A DNA stretch of 39,668 bases from a virus. Shown one piece after another: positions 1 through 9,077 of this stretch. Position numbers and translations under genes: made by a program. A model generated the notes under the pieces. That model searched no databases, was not told the DNA's origin, and saw nothing but the letters and a program-made list of their open reading frames with translations. The stretch is from IMG/VR virus record IMGVR_UViG_3300010413_000081, positions 1 to 39,668 of that record; one strand, given 5' to 3'. How positions within the stretch are numbered: the stretch's first letter is position 1; each line of letters begins with the position of its first letter.

Positions 1-135
1 GTCGACCTTAACGTAAACCTTATTCGCGGCCCAGCCGAAAACGGACATTAGAAGACCAAACATCGTGGCTATTAGCGCCAGCGCGATGACGAAGAGCCAC
101 GTAGGCGGGATCATGGTAGCGGTGCCGGGTTCCAT
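1..135 (-). CDS. Small membrane protein, partial (runs off left edge)
   Basis: The open frame starts at an ATG preceded by a strong ribosome binding site (GGAGGGG, about 5 bases upstream) and gives 45 codons before the window ends. The first residues are polar. A hydrophobic stretch of about 20 residues follows (roughly residues 13-33, WLFVIALALIATMFGLLM), then a short basic stretch. This suggests one N-terminal membrane anchor. It lies just downstream of the tail-fibre genes, where lysis genes (holin or inner-membrane spanin) often sit, but the family cannot be told from this fragment. The start is 14 bases past the stop of the preceding gene. Confidence 0.6.
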   Translation of the reverse strand, partial: MEPGTATMIPPTWLFVIALALIATMFGLLMSVFGWAANKVYVKVD

Positions 136-148
136 CTTTACCCCTCCG

Positions 149-562
149 TTACGGCGCTATAGGCCAAAAGATAGCCGGAAATTCTGCGATTAATTCGGCC
201 TCCGTCGGAAGCGGCCTCACTGAAGCGAGTACGTCCGCCTGTACCTGGTAGCAATAAACCCAACAAGCGTCCATCCATTCCCCGAAAGCTTGTCCTTCGG
301 CTTGCCAAGGGCCCGGGTATCCCGCGCGTAACGCGCATGTCTTACGGTCGTCGTATCCCTTCGACGCGGCCACGGTGTCCATATGCAACTCGACGGCTCG
401 CTCTAGTCGCTTAGCCGCTTCCTCGGGCGTCTCCGGGGGAGGTGCGCGCCATGCGTCCGCCTCGGCGTCGGTTATTAAGATGCTGCCCACGGGTAGCAAG
501 TGCGTGTATTCCTCAGATTCAAGCCAATGAAGGCTGTCTTGTGGGTCTAAGTAATGCGGCAT
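149..562 (-). CDS. Putative tail fibre assembly (chaperone-like) protein
   Basis: A 137-residue acidic, Trp-rich protein directly downstream of the tail fibre gene, with GAGG 9 bases before its ATG. The N-terminal half (HYLDPQDSLHWL, then TDAEADAWRAPPPETPEEAA) resembles the N-terminal region of phage tail fibre assembly proteins. The middle (TVAASKGYDD, then EGQAFGEWMDACWVYCYQ) resembles a segment common in proteins encoded next to fibre tips. Such proteins help the fibre trimerise or fold. Assignment rests on position plus these resemblances, and no catalytic motif is expected. It could also be a fibre-associated structural protein. Confidence 0.6.
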   Translation of the reverse strand: MPHYLDPQDSLHWLESEEYTHLLPVGSILITDAEADAWRAPPPETPEEAAKRLERAVELHMDTVAASKGYDDRKTCALRAGYPGPWQAEGQAFGEWMDACWVYCYQVQADVLASVRPLPTEAELIAEFPAIFWPIAP

Positions 563-576
563 TTTTCAATTCCTCG

Positions 577-1806
577 CTATCTCAGCTCAAACCAAGTATA
601 GGACGGGGTTCCCGTACTCCATGTGGCCGTAACGCTATAAGATTGACCCGGCGGAACGATAAACGCCACGCCGCCTCCGGATACCCCGCTGTTATTCATC
701 ATCCACCCACCGGCAACTTGCACCCCGCCAACGAAAGCATTCGCGGTTCCGGCTGCAGTGGTACTATTAGCGCCGCGAAACTCTATCAGGATCGGCTTCC
801 CGGCGGTGTTGTAGTAGGTGGTCCCCACTGAGCGCGAGCCGGTTAAGTTTTGGTAGGTCTGCCCGAACCCGATAGACTGTAAGGAGGTAAGGGCATTTCC
901 GCCGATCCCCTGGATTGTACTTGGCGCCGTGTCCCATGTTCCGGCGGTAGCTTGCGTAGATTCTACAAAACCCACCACCCTAAACGGCACATTAGCCCGC
1001 GCGGAGGTTGAATATATGACGGAAGCGCTATCCGCAGCGCCCGCTCCGCCTTCCGCGACTGTTGTAATTAAGGTAGTTTCATCTAGGTTATTACCGCCGG
1101 CCATGTTTACGACGGCTAGCTCTACCGTTCCGGAATTGTCGATCGCGAGTACGGCAAGACGATTCTGGACGCCGTTTACGGTCCCTAGGGTAGACCCTGC
1201 GGAAACTACTACGGAAATCGGCGATACTAGATCCCGAGTATTAACCGCCCCTGACCCCAGGACAGAAGACCGAAAGTCTAGCGTAGTCGGGTTAAGAGTA
1301 ATCGTAAGGGCACTAGCCCCCACGGATGCGCTTATCGGTTGGATCTTATCGGTTATTAAAATTTGAGGAACCACTATCTCGAACCAGTCATTAGCCAGGT
1401 CATATGACAGAGTTACCAGTTTACTGGCGAGTAAGGTACTCGCCGCAGGGTCCACCCCGGAGGAGGTCTTTATGGACTTAACCCCTAGGCCCGCTACGTT
1501 AACCGTACAAGCTCCGGTATTTGCGTTCCCCGGCCGAAATACGGCGGTGAACCCATCAGTGTACGCGGTGGGGGATTTTTTGAGCCCGATAGTCGTAAGG
1601 ACGTAAGCATCTGCCACACCGGAATCGGTGTAGAAGGTGCCGTTCGCCACGTACCCGGCTATCGCTTTCGCTAGCTGCGCCAGGTCCGCCCCGCTTAGAG
1701 CAATCCCTAAGGACTCAATTACGGCTTGTATCTCGCTCGGAACTTGATTCCACTCGGACGCCTGAAGCGACTGCCCCGTTAGTTTATCGTTTAGGTCTTG
1801 CATCAT
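577..1806 (-). CDS. Tail fibre protein
   Basis: A 409-residue Thr/Ser/Gly/Ala-rich protein at the end of the baseplate cluster, the Mu gene S position. The N-terminus (LNDKLTGQSLQASEWNQ) looks like a baseplate-attachment region. The middle is beta-rich and repetitive. The C-terminus (IVPPGQSYSVTA, ending YTWFELR) is typical of fibre tips that contact the host surface. There are two adjacent ATG codons: the first overlaps the upstream stop, and the second, at 1803, is better spaced from AGGTGA. Fibre tips diverge quickly, so receptor specificity cannot be inferred. Confidence 0.8.
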   Translation of the reverse strand: MMQDLNDKLTGQSLQASEWNQVPSEIQAVIESLGIALSGADLAQLAKAIAGYVANGTFYTDSGVADAYVLTTIGLKKSPTAYTDGFTAVFRPGNANTGACTVNVAGLGVKSIKTSSGVDPAASTLLASKLVTLSYDLANDWFEIVVPQILITDKIQPISASVGASALTITLNPTTLDFRSSVLGSGAVNTRDLVSPISVVVSAGSTLGTVNGVQNRLAVLAIDNSGTVELAVVNMAGGNNLDETTLITTVAEGGAGAADSASVIYSTSARANVPFRVVGFVESTQATAGTWDTAPSTIQGIGGNALTSLQSIGFGQTYQNLTGSRSVGTTYYNTAGKPILIEFRGANSTTAAGTANAFVGGVQVAGGWMMNNSGVSGGGVAFIVPPGQSYSVTATWSTGTPSYTWFELR

Positions 1807-2408
1807 GTCACCTGTCTAAAAATTAGGTCGCAATTAGCGGGTTTTAGCCTGTTAAAAAGACACTCGAACCGCCCCAATGCGGAGCTACCAAAGACAATCG
1901 GAAAGACGAGGGGGAAAACGCTAACCGAGTCCTGCGGGTATTCTACGACTATCGTAAATCGTGCCGTCTTCGCCGAGTCTAGCAATAGGACGGGAAAAGT
2001 CATAGGGAAAATAGCGTAAGGGACCGCCGACGTAACCGTTATCGATAGCCCTAGCACGGTCCCCAGCTCCTCGAAATCTTCTACCGTTTGAACCCCGAGA
2101 GAAGCCAGCTTTATTAGTACGTCTTGGCGCCGTTCGTCTATCGTACCGGCCCCGGAGAAACACCCATCCGGAATACCTAGCGCCGTTTCCCATTCGTCTA
2201 GCAATCGGTATGTTTGGTCTGGGATAACCTCCGCCGTGTATTCCCGGAGTACCCCATTTGTACGGTATAGCTCCCAGGCCATGCCGCGGAGTAGATTACG
2301 GAAATTAGTATCCTTTACCCATGCGGCGCCGAACAGCTCCCCGCCGGGCAGATACGCCGCGAGACTGTCGGCGTATTGATCAACGTCGCGTCTTAGGAAA
2401 GTCGCCAT
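1803..2408 (-). CDS. Baseplate protein, Mu gp48 family (DUF2313)
   Basis: A 201-residue protein between the baseplate J-like protein and the fibre, matching the Mu gp48/YmfQ slot. Recognisable segments are RDVDQYADSLAAYLPGG near the N-terminus, a central WETALGIPDG followed by RRQDVLIKL, and a C-terminal CLFNRLKPAN that resembles the usual end of this family. It probably joins the baseplate wedge to the fibre. Its start overlaps the upstream stop as TAATG, indicating translational coupling. The length matches the family. Confidence 0.85.
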   Translation of the reverse strand: MATFLRRDVDQYADSLAAYLPGGELFGAAWVKDTNFRNLLRGMAWELYRTNGVLREYTAEVIPDQTYRLLDEWETALGIPDGCFSGAGTIDERRQDVLIKLASLGVQTVEDFEELGTVLGLSITVTSAVPYAIFPMTFPVLLLDSAKTARFTIVVEYPQDSVSVFPLVFPIVFGSSALGRFECLFNRLKPANCDLIFRQVT

Positions 2409-3718
2409 TATGGGAAGGCCACGCTACCGAGAACGCCAATCTCTCCCGCGGCTACGGCTACGGTTCCAATAGGCGCGGACAAAGTGAACGCCGAGACCTT
2501 AGCCCCCGTCACGGTATCAACAGTATTAAATATCACGGACCGGTAAGCGTCTTCGCCGATGCTTACCCCGGGTTCGGTTAACTCGTCGAAAAACTGCCGC
2601 AAATTCGCGAGAACCGCGTCCTGCATCGTCGAGGTATTTGGGGACAACGCTACGAAAGTGAAGTTTACCGGAACCGCCACCGGGGCCGCGACGATTACGT
2701 CCGCGTCGTCCGTATTCGCCGGCTTGATAGTTAAAATCCTTGCTTTAACAGCGGCGACTTCCGACGCGGTGGGGATCGGATTTGGGTCATTATCCCGCAT
2801 AAAGTAAACGGTAACCTGCCCCACTAAGGGGGTTATTTCGTAAACGAAAACGCGAGTAACGCCGGCGATCTCCTTAGCCTTTTCTACGATTGCGGATACG
2901 TTAAAATGCGCGACAGGATTCTGTATCCGGTCTAATAGCCTCGCGCGTAACGAGTCTTCGGTTTCCGCGTCTGTCCCGCCGCCAACCGCGCCGAAATCCA
3001 CGGTTAGCGTATCCGCGACGCCGATAATCGGGCTTTGCAGCTTTAGTGAGGCCCCCGCGTCGAGGTTTACCGCCTCCCCGAACTCCTCGGATTCTACCGG
3101 CACACTAGCCGTTATCGCGGTGACCATCGCGGACGTCGCAGGCTCATCCGCCGGGCTTCCGATTATTTCGTACTGAAATTCGTCGACCGCCGTTACGGAG
3201 ATCGGAAAAGTCCCGTTATATTCTGGCGCAGTTGCTAGAGCTATAGTTACCGTTATTCCGTCGGCTAGTAGATGCGGGGACGTCGTTTTCGCGGTTACCG
3301 TCGTCCCGACTCTGGAGAGGCTCACTAGCGATAAGGTGCTAGAGCTTATTACCGCCGCAGACGTAGACAAGAAAACCCCAGCCCCGTTCGCGGCCATCGC
3401 CGTCCCCGCGGGGATTAACGACCCGGGGGTACCGGTAGCGACCGCCCGTCCGGAGGATTTTGTAGCGGGGAGGGCTTGCTTACCCCACACGGCGGCCCAG
3501 CGTCGTAACGCGTCACCGGTGGCAGTGTCGGGGAAATTATCCCGGATCGCGGCTTTTAACTGCAGATAAAAATCGTATACCCGATTAGCCGCCGCCGTGA
3601 CTATAGCCCCGAGCCAGTGATTTTTACCGAACGGGTTAGACGTAGCTAGCTCGCGTTGAACGTCCGCCTTTGACCGGGCGGCTATACTGGCGGCGGATTC
3701 TGGCAGGTTAAGCGGCAC
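2408..3718 (-). CDS. Baseplate J-like protein (Mu gp47 family)
   Basis: A wedge-forming baseplate protein of about 436 residues. I choose the GTG at 3718 because GGGAGA lies 9 bases upstream and because an upstream ATG at 3787 would overlap gp46 by 80 bases. The N-terminal helical region (ADVQRELATS) is followed by the family's typical FPDTATGDALRRWAAVWG. The C-terminal half has EDSLRARLLDRIQNP and GVTRVFVYE, as in gp47. Residues about 130-202 form an inserted Ig-like module (SLSRVGTTVTA through FQYEI) also present in the gene at 11236-12321. The inserted module is unusual for a plain gp47. Confidence 0.9.
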   Translation of the reverse strand: MPLNLPESAASIAARSKADVQRELATSNPFGKNHWLGAIVTAAANRVYDFYLQLKAAIRDNFPDTATGDALRRWAAVWGKQALPATKSSGRAVATGTPGSLIPAGTAMAANGAGVFLSTSAAVISSSTLSLVSLSRVGTTVTAKTTSPHLLADGITVTIALATAPEYNGTFPISVTAVDEFQYEIIGSPADEPATSAMVTAITASVPVESEEFGEAVNLDAGASLKLQSPIIGVADTLTVDFGAVGGGTDAETEDSLRARLLDRIQNPVAHFNVSAIVEKAKEIAGVTRVFVYEITPLVGQVTVYFMRDNDPNPIPTASEVAAVKARILTIKPANTDDADVIVAAPVAVPVNFTFVALSPNTSTMQDAVLANLRQFFDELTEPGVSIGEDAYRSVIFNTVDTVTGAKVSAFTLSAPIGTVAVAAGEIGVLGSVAFP

Positions 3719-4151
3719 GGCCGGTATTCTCCCAAATGTCAAACGAGTTACGGGATACTTTATCACGACTCCGGCGGATTGTAACATCGAGGAACGGCCG
3801 CCCCCCGGATACGTAGGCGTCCACTTCGTCGATTGCTACGGCGAAACCGTCGTCGACGAGCCATTGCAGGGCCTTAGCGGCTTCGTCGGCGATGCGGTTA
3901 AGATTGGTCCGGGTTAGCCGCGCCTGAGTGAATAGCCATAGCTTAGACCCGTTCTCGAAATTCGCGTCATTTCCGATCCAGCCGCGCCGGAGCTGTGGGG
4001 GCTGAACCTCAGTAGCGGAGGCCCGGCGCTCGCCGAACAGGCTATAGAGAATCGCCGTATCAAACGACTCGGCGGTTAAAATGTCGCCTTTGGCATCGAT
4101 GGCGAAATCGTATAACCCGTTTTGACCTTTCGTTAGTACCGCGTCGCGCAT
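3708..4151 (-). CDS. Baseplate protein, Mu gp46 / gpW-like
   Basis: A 147-residue protein in the gp46 slot between the spike and the J-like wedge protein. The pattern FAIDAKGDILTAESFDTAI, then RRGWIGNDA (W..GND), and a C-terminal LDVTIRRSRDK is the usual layout of GP46/gp25-like sheath-initiator proteins. These nucleate sheath polymerisation at the baseplate. The ATG overlaps the upstream stop as TAATG. The 3' end overlaps the start of the next gene by 11 bases. Confidence 0.85.
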   Translation of the reverse strand: MRDAVLTKGQNGLYDFAIDAKGDILTAESFDTAILYSLFGERRASATEVQPPQLRRGWIGNDANFENGSKLWLFTQARLTRTNLNRIADEAAKALQWLVDDGFAVAIDEVDAYVSGGRPFLDVTIRRSRDKVSRNSFDIWENTGRAA

Positions 4152-4765
4152 TATGTAACCCCGCTGATCGGTTGCTCAGTACTGCCGCCCGAGTCGTTGC
4201 CCTGCACGTGGCCGTGCGTCGAGTCGATAACCTTACCGTTATGCGTAATCGTACCGGTTCCCATATCGGCGGTTCCGCCGCCTGCCATAGAAAGCCCGCC
4301 CTGTATAACCACGTTACCGGCGAGAGTGATCGTCGGGGCTGTTATGGTGGCAAGCGTCGCCGTTACTTCGGCGTTGCCCCCCGCGGTAATAGATACGTTG
4401 CCCGAAGCCTCCGCCGTAAGATTACCGCACGATGCCGAAATATCCGCAGTTGTGATGATCTCCAGGTTTCCACTATTCCGCCACACGACGAGGCCGCCGG
4501 ATGCGGGATGATAAAACGCTACTTCCCCCTCTTCCAGCGTCGGGCGAACCTTGGCGTCCCATGCTATCGCCGCGCGGTTATCTGGGTTTCCCTGGATAGA
4601 GAAAAGGAGCGCTAGCGCCTCGGCGGGTACGTTGGCGTGAAGCCCGTAGGGGAATACCATCAGGGTATCTGCGGCTTTCCCCATATAGCTAGTTTGCTGG
4701 ACCGCAAACTGCCCCGCCTTAGCCCCGCTGGTTATTCGGCCCCACCTTAACAACTTACGCAACAT
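4151..4765 (-). CDS. Baseplate spike / assembly protein V (Mu gp45 family)
   Basis: A 204-residue central spike protein. The N-terminal OB-like part contains MVFPYGLHANVP and LFSIQGNPDNR. The C-terminal half is Thr/Ile/Ala-rich and regular, as expected for an intertwined beta-helix. Near the end is STHGHVQ, an HxH motif of the type that binds iron at the tip of P2 and Mu spikes. The ATG at 4765 is chosen because GAAGG lies 9 bases upstream; a TTG three codons earlier is less likely. It overlaps the hub gene by 11 bases. Confidence 0.9.
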   Translation of the reverse strand: MLRKLLRWGRITSGAKAGQFAVQQTSYMGKAADTLMVFPYGLHANVPAEALALLFSIQGNPDNRAAIAWDAKVRPTLEEGEVAFYHPASGGLVVWRNSGNLEIITTADISASCGNLTAEASGNVSITAGGNAEVTATLATITAPTITLAGNVVIQGGLSMAGGGTADMGTGTITHNGKVIDSTHGHVQGNDSGGSTEQPISGVT

Positions 4766-5846
4766 TGTCAGCAACCTTCGCTAATGGGTCGTTTGATAGG
4801 TCTAGGGTATAGGCGTTTTTACGCACGAAACCGAGCGAGGTTTCGCTACCGCTTTTCGAATCATAGGAAAACGATACTTGATTGCATAGCATCGGATCGA
4901 CCTTGCCGACGTACTCGTCGACGATCTGATAAATCCTATTTACCCGCCACAAGTCGCCGGTAGCCCCGGCCACTCGAAAACCCGGAACCGTAGCCGAGTA
5001 GGACAGCCCGCGAGCCTTGCGTATATCAGCCTCCCATCTTGCGCGCTCCCGGCAATTTTCGTCTCCGAATGGGGCCTCCGATATCAAGATCATCTGCCGC
5101 CCGTTGCGGATCTCAAAATCGAAGACCCCGCCGCCCTGGCTTACCAACGACGCGAGGTCAGTATCGCCGGCATTATTCAGGGCGACGGGGTTCATTCCGG
5201 ACGCTACGCGGTAACTCCTGTACCGCCCGGATATATCGTATGAAAAATTCGACCGCAGGACGTTATTATCCGCGGCGCCTATAATGTGTTGAACGGCTCC
5301 GGCGGCTCTTACGCCCGAGTTCGTGGCGATCACGATATCGCCGTCCGCGTTTTCGGACAGTAGAACTTGACGCTTACGCGAATACTTCTCGATGAACTCG
5401 AACGCGTTGTCGCCGGCTTCAGCCGCCGCCAAGTCTTCCGCCGGGTTAAACGCTTTTGGGCGGGCCTCGTCGATTACCTTAATCGAAAGCCCTAGCGATG
5501 CGATAACTACCTCGATAAGCCGCTTTAACGTAAAACTATCAGCCCGCAAGTCATCAATTACCCCGAGAGTACTATCGAGAAGGTCGGAGGCTTTGCCCCG
5601 GCCTTGGACCGTGATCGTATTATCGCCGGCGTCGTAACTTACCTGGACGACCTCAATAAATCCGGTAAGGACTTTCTCCCCGTCTACTATTACCTCGCAG
5701 GCTTCGCCACCCTTGAACGGTAGGGCCTGCCCTTTCGGAGCGGCGGCGGTAAAGCTGAAGGCGCGGCATAGGGCATCGAGACGAATATCGCAAGAGGCCG
5801 ACAGAAAATTCTCATACTCCACGCCGTTAACTTTGAGCCGCATCAT
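4755..5846 (-). CDS. Baseplate hub protein (Mu gp44/P, P2 gpD-like)
   Basis: A 363-residue hub protein. The N-terminus (MRLKVNGVEYENFLSASC), VIVDGEKVLTGFIE and a later GRGKASDLLDSTL are characteristic of phage late-control/gpD-like hubs built from two beta-barrel domains. GEKV...GFI is the conserved turn in the first barrel. It connects the tail tube to the spike encoded next. ATGATG overlaps the upstream TGA. The length matches Mu P. Confidence 0.9.
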   Translation of the reverse strand: MMRLKVNGVEYENFLSASCDIRLDALCRAFSFTAAAPKGQALPFKGGEACEVIVDGEKVLTGFIEVVQVSYDAGDNTITVQGRGKASDLLDSTLGVIDDLRADSFTLKRLIEVVIASLGLSIKVIDEARPKAFNPAEDLAAAEAGDNAFEFIEKYSRKRQVLLSENADGDIVIATNSGVRAAGAVQHIIGAADNNVLRSNFSYDISGRYRSYRVASGMNPVALNNAGDTDLASLVSQGGGVFDFEIRNGRQMILISEAPFGDENCRERARWEADIRKARGLSYSATVPGFRVAGATGDLWRVNRIYQIVDEYVGKVDPMLCNQVSFSYDSKSGSETSLGFVRKNAYTLDLSNDPLAKVADNVA

Positions 5847-7045
5847 AGCGTAAGAATCTCCACCTCGCCCGAAACGAACGACACATCGTCGAGGCCGTTA
5901 AGGTTGGCGATAACCTCGCCCAGCTCGTCAGAGCCGTAATAGGAAAAAGCCAATAGGCGCGCGGAAGTCGTTGGGGTTTCTATCGTTATGATCTGGCTAG
6001 TGCTTAGTCGTATCTCGTCCAATGCTTGCAGCACTTTAACCCGAAGCTCGGTAATCGCGTCCTTGGCTTCTTGGCTAATGGCGCTATTTATTACCAGCCG
6101 ATACTGAGCATCGAGAGAACGGCTAACCGTGTCTATGTCTCGCGTGGTATTGAACTCGATACTCGGCGCGGCGACGTAAGCGTAGCCCAGCGCGTAGGTA
6201 TTAACCGCCGCGGCTAAAACGTCCGCGTTACGTTTGCGCTCTATCCGCTTTGCCGTATCTACCTGGGTCTCGCTACTACTCCCGCCGTCGAAGCTGAACA
6301 TAGCGAGGTAAGCGTCGAAACGTGCCCGCGCGGAGGTATATAGCGTATCGATACCCGAAACCGTCGTTTCGTAAGACTCCGCCAACTTCTGAGAATTCGA
6401 GACTATCTCGTTAACTTTAGACTTAGTTGTTTCTAACTTCGCCGCGTACTCTTCGAACTTTTCCTTAACTACTTCGCCACGATAGGAAACCGCTTTAGTT
6501 GCCGAGCTAATAGCCGCGGTAACATTTGCGACGGCCGCCGCAAAATTTTCGGGAAACCCCGGCGTCACGCGTACATTTTCTGATATGTCCGCGGTGCAAG
6601 TCTCGCGGACGGTATCATTAGCCGCGGATAGCTCGGTTACGACATTGGTAGAGCGGACCGGAATACCCGTCGAGCTGTCAAGCTCAAACTGTACCGACAG
6701 GACCGTCGCCCCGAACTCCGAAAACGTCTCGTTAAGGGAGTACGAGACGGCGACGATATTATCGACCCGACCATAGAGCGGGTGGATCAACTCCCCTGGG
6801 CCGCCCTCTTCGATTACGGCGATCAGTGCGTCGCGGTACGCGAAATAGTCCTGCCCGGGCTTGTCCGTAACAATAATATCCAGCGAATAGGCGCGCGGGC
6901 GCTGGCCCAAGTCCTCGACAGATTGAGTATCCCGGCCCGGAAATTCCTTAACCGCTACCTTACGGCCGCCGGTAAGCGCCCCACCTTCGATAGTGAACGG
7001 AACGCCCTTAAATGAGCCGCTAAGGATTTTTGTCGGGTCCGCCAC
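5843..7045 (-). CDS. Tail/DNA circularisation protein N (Mu gp43 family)
   Basis: A 400-residue protein with the conserved DNA_circ_N start: GSFKGVPFTIEGGALTGGRK, then VKEFPGRDTQSVEDLGQRPR, about residues 10-50. The remainder is helical and Lys/Glu-rich. Despite the historical name, Mu N is a structural baseplate or tail-tip component. The start is GTG, with GAGG 7 bases upstream. It lies just after the tape measure gene and its 3' end overlaps the hub gene, as in Mu. Confidence 0.88.
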   Translation of the reverse strand: MADPTKILSGSFKGVPFTIEGGALTGGRKVAVKEFPGRDTQSVEDLGQRPRAYSLDIIVTDKPGQDYFAYRDALIAVIEEGGPGELIHPLYGRVDNIVAVSYSLNETFSEFGATVLSVQFELDSSTGIPVRSTNVVTELSAANDTVRETCTADISENVRVTPGFPENFAAAVANVTAAISSATKAVSYRGEVVKEKFEEYAAKLETTKSKVNEIVSNSQKLAESYETTVSGIDTLYTSARARFDAYLAMFSFDGGSSSETQVDTAKRIERKRNADVLAAAVNTYALGYAYVAAPSIEFNTTRDIDTVSRSLDAQYRLVINSAISQEAKDAITELRVKVLQALDEIRLSTSQIITIETPTTSARLLAFSYYGSDELGEVIANLNGLDDVSFVSGEVEILTL

Positions 7046-7049
7046 GTGG

Positions 7050-8471
7050 TTACCTCGCCATCGCCATGTTAACGCCCATATTAAGTCCAGACCCTGCCGT
7101 TTTCGACTTAGTAGATACCACCGACGCGCCGGGCGCCGCCGATACTACGATCTGGCCTTGAATGGTCCCGGTCGCTGCGGATACGGGCGACGTCGGGGTC
7201 GCTACACTTGGGATCTGGAGACTACCCAGCCCCATAGCTTCGCTAACCATGCTGAGCGGGGCGATCAGCGAGTTAATGGCGCTTATAACAAAGTCCGCCA
7301 TCCCCAGCGCCCCGGCCTTGATGAAGTCCCAGGCGGACCCGAATTTTTCGCCAATCCATGCCGCCGCATCGGTGGCCATCATTTTAAGCCCCTCCCACGC
7401 TCCGGAAAGGCTGGCGGTTATGTCATCCCATTTAGCTATGAGTAGCGTACCGATAGCGATCAACGCGAGGACTGCAGCGCTTACCGCCATCACGGGGAGA
7501 GTTATCACGGTGAACGCTGTCGCTACGCCTGCAAGCAATAAGAGGATGGGCCCCGCTATCGCCGCCAGGCCCCCGAGGATTAATACAAACTTTTTCATCC
7601 CTGGGGACAAATTGTTAAGCCAGTTTGTAACCTTGATCCCGACCTTCAGGAGCTCGGTAGCGAGTGGGAGCAACAGTCGGCCGAACGATTCGGATAGGGC
7701 TTTGGTCGCCTCCTCGTTGGCGCGGGAAACGTTAGCGTAGGAATCCGCCGTTCTCGCTAAGTCTCCGATCGCGTCCTTATTACGCTCGGTAACAATCGCG
7801 AGGGTGGCTAGGGCCCGGGCTTGCTTATCGGTAAGCGCGCGGTCTTTCATTCGCATGATGGCGGCGCGTTTCTTAACATCCTCCTCCATTACCGCGGTCT
7901 TAAACGTCTCCTTCAGGCTGTCACGTTCGCCAAGTAGCGCCTTGGTCAGCGAGTCAGCGGCGCGGGCGGTTCCGCCCTCGACATTCTTAAACGACGCGAC
8001 GTCGGCGGATAGTTTAACGACGTCGGCGGATAGTGCGAGCGATTCCTCTCGAGTCATCCCGAGACCGACGAGGAGATCGCCGGTATTCGACAGGAGCTCT
8101 TGAGCGCTCGACGTGGCCAGGTTATAGCCGCCGGTTAGCTGCTGAACCGTGGCGGCGGACTGCGCCCCTATCCCTTTGAATACCTCGTTAAACTTGTTCG
8201 CCGTTTCCTCGGCATCGCTCGCCGCGTTAATCATACTGCGGGCGGCAAGTGTGGCCGGGACCGTGACGGAGGCGGTAAGAGCCGCCCCGCCTATGGCGAA
8301 GGTATTGCGCATCCCGACGAACGAGTCCTTAGTTCGTTTGGCCATTTGAGCGATTGACGCGCCGACGCTATCGGCCTTCATTTTCATTTGGTCGAACTGC
8401 CGGTTAACCTGTCGCGCCGTCGCGGCGAACTGGTCCTTTAGCTGAATAATGAAGGTTATATTATTGGCCAC
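7050..8471 (-). CDS. Tail tape measure protein
   Basis: A 473-residue protein that sets tail length. Residues 1-60 are a helical start (IIQLKDQFAATARQVNRQF). Residues about 75-260 resemble the TP901-type tape measure core (ARSMINAASDAEE, QQLTGGYNLA). Residues about 290-350 form a strongly hydrophobic segment (FVLILGGLAAIAGPILLLLA) that likely inserts into the host membrane. The GTG start (GAGGG 6 bases upstream) overlaps the end of the frameshifted chaperone. It is short for a tape measure, which predicts a short tail. Confidence 0.88.
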   Translation of the reverse strand: MANNITFIIQLKDQFAATARQVNRQFDQMKMKADSVGASIAQMAKRTKDSFVGMRNTFAIGGAALTASVTVPATLAARSMINAASDAEETANKFNEVFKGIGAQSAATVQQLTGGYNLATSSAQELLSNTGDLLVGLGMTREESLALSADVVKLSADVASFKNVEGGTARAADSLTKALLGERDSLKETFKTAVMEEDVKKRAAIMRMKDRALTDKQARALATLAIVTERNKDAIGDLARTADSYANVSRANEEATKALSESFGRLLLPLATELLKVGIKVTNWLNNLSPGMKKFVLILGGLAAIAGPILLLLAGVATAFTVITLPVMAVSAAVLALIAIGTLLIAKWDDITASLSGAWEGLKMMATDAAAWIGEKFGSAWDFIKAGALGMADFVISAINSLIAPLSMVSEAMGLGSLQIPSVATPTSPVSAATGTIQGQIVVSAAPGASVVSTKSKTAGSGLNMGVNMAMAR

Positions 8472-9077
8472 GTTTCGCCCTCTCTATCTCTACCCGCTGG
8501 GCTTCGTTTATTGCGTTAGCCTCGGCGATAACCGCTAAAAACTCCCGCATAGGCATATCCGCTAGATCACTCCACGGAATACCCCCCTCGAAGAATTTAG
8601 CCAATTTGCACATTTCGGCGCGATGCCGTTCTACGCTCCAGCCTTCAGGGAGGTGACTATAAAATTTGCCATGTACGCCCCGAGGACTTGCTCGAAGTCG
8701 TGCCCGCTCATCTTGTCGATCATCGGCTGAGTGGCGCGGATCTCCCCGTCGATAAGGATAGCCCCGGCCTTGAACAATTCAGCGGCGTGAACCATTACCT
8801 TAGACATATCGCCGGGCCCAGAGTAAAGGAGCTGGATCGCGGCATCCGGCGAAATATCCTCGTCGGGGCGCTCTTCCTTCTTAGCCGCTTCGCGCTGCTC
8901 GTCGGTTACCTGGATCGACGTGAGGGCCGCCATAAACGCCTGTTTAATTGGGGCCACATGCTGAAGATGCCGGTAGGTCGGGGGGAAAAGGGTAACGAAC
9001 TGAGCCGTTACCATTTCCCCGCCTTTCGGCGCTGCGTAATCGAAAGGATCACGCAGATTGTGAGTAATATCGCCCAT
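8461..9077 (-). CDS. Tail assembly chaperone, long form by -1 frameshift (gpGT-like)
   Basis: The 148-codon frame ending at 8631 can be extended by a -1 shift at the perfect slippery heptamer A AAT TTT (8667-8661). Translation then continues in a frame that stays open for 66 codons (from YSHLPEGWSVERHR to ERAKRGQ) and stops at 8463-8461, overlapping the tape measure start. The fusion is about 205 residues. The extension is Trp-containing and helical, like the T part of lambda G-GT. It explains the otherwise empty 8472-8630 gap. The heptamer and open frame are seen; the shift itself is inferred from the conserved mechanism. Confidence 0.85.
8631..9077 (-). CDS. Tail assembly chaperone, short form (Mu gp41-like)
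   Basis: A 148-residue protein (MGDITHNLRDPFDYAAPKGG) between the tube and tape measure genes, the fixed position of tail assembly chaperones. These coat the tape measure protein before tube assembly and are absent from virions. HLQHVAPIKQAFMAA and AAIQLLYSGPGDMSKVMVHA resemble Mu gp41-type chaperones. The last nine codons of this frame lie downstream of the slippery site and are present only in unshifted product. Confidence 0.88.
   Translation of the reverse strand: MGDITHNLRDPFDYAAPKGGEMVTAQFVTLFPPTYRHLQHVAPIKQAFMAALTSIQVTDEQREAAKKEERPDEDISPDAAIQLLYSGPGDMSKVMVHAAELFKAGAILIDGEIRATQPMIDKMSGHDFEQVLGAYMANFIVTSLKAGA
8661..8667 (-). promoter_or_regulatory. -1 ribosomal frameshift slippery site
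   Basis: The heptamer reads AAATTTT on the minus strand. In the zero frame it is phased A AAT TTT, exactly the X XXY YYZ pattern that lets both tRNAs re-pair one base back. The -1 frame downstream is open for 66 codons. No strong hairpin or pseudoknot was identified downstream by eye. Confidence 0.8.

Noticed and set aside
3719-3787. Upstream ATG for the baseplate J-like gene
   Set aside because: It would overlap gp46 by 80 bases, and a GTG at 3718 has a good RBS.
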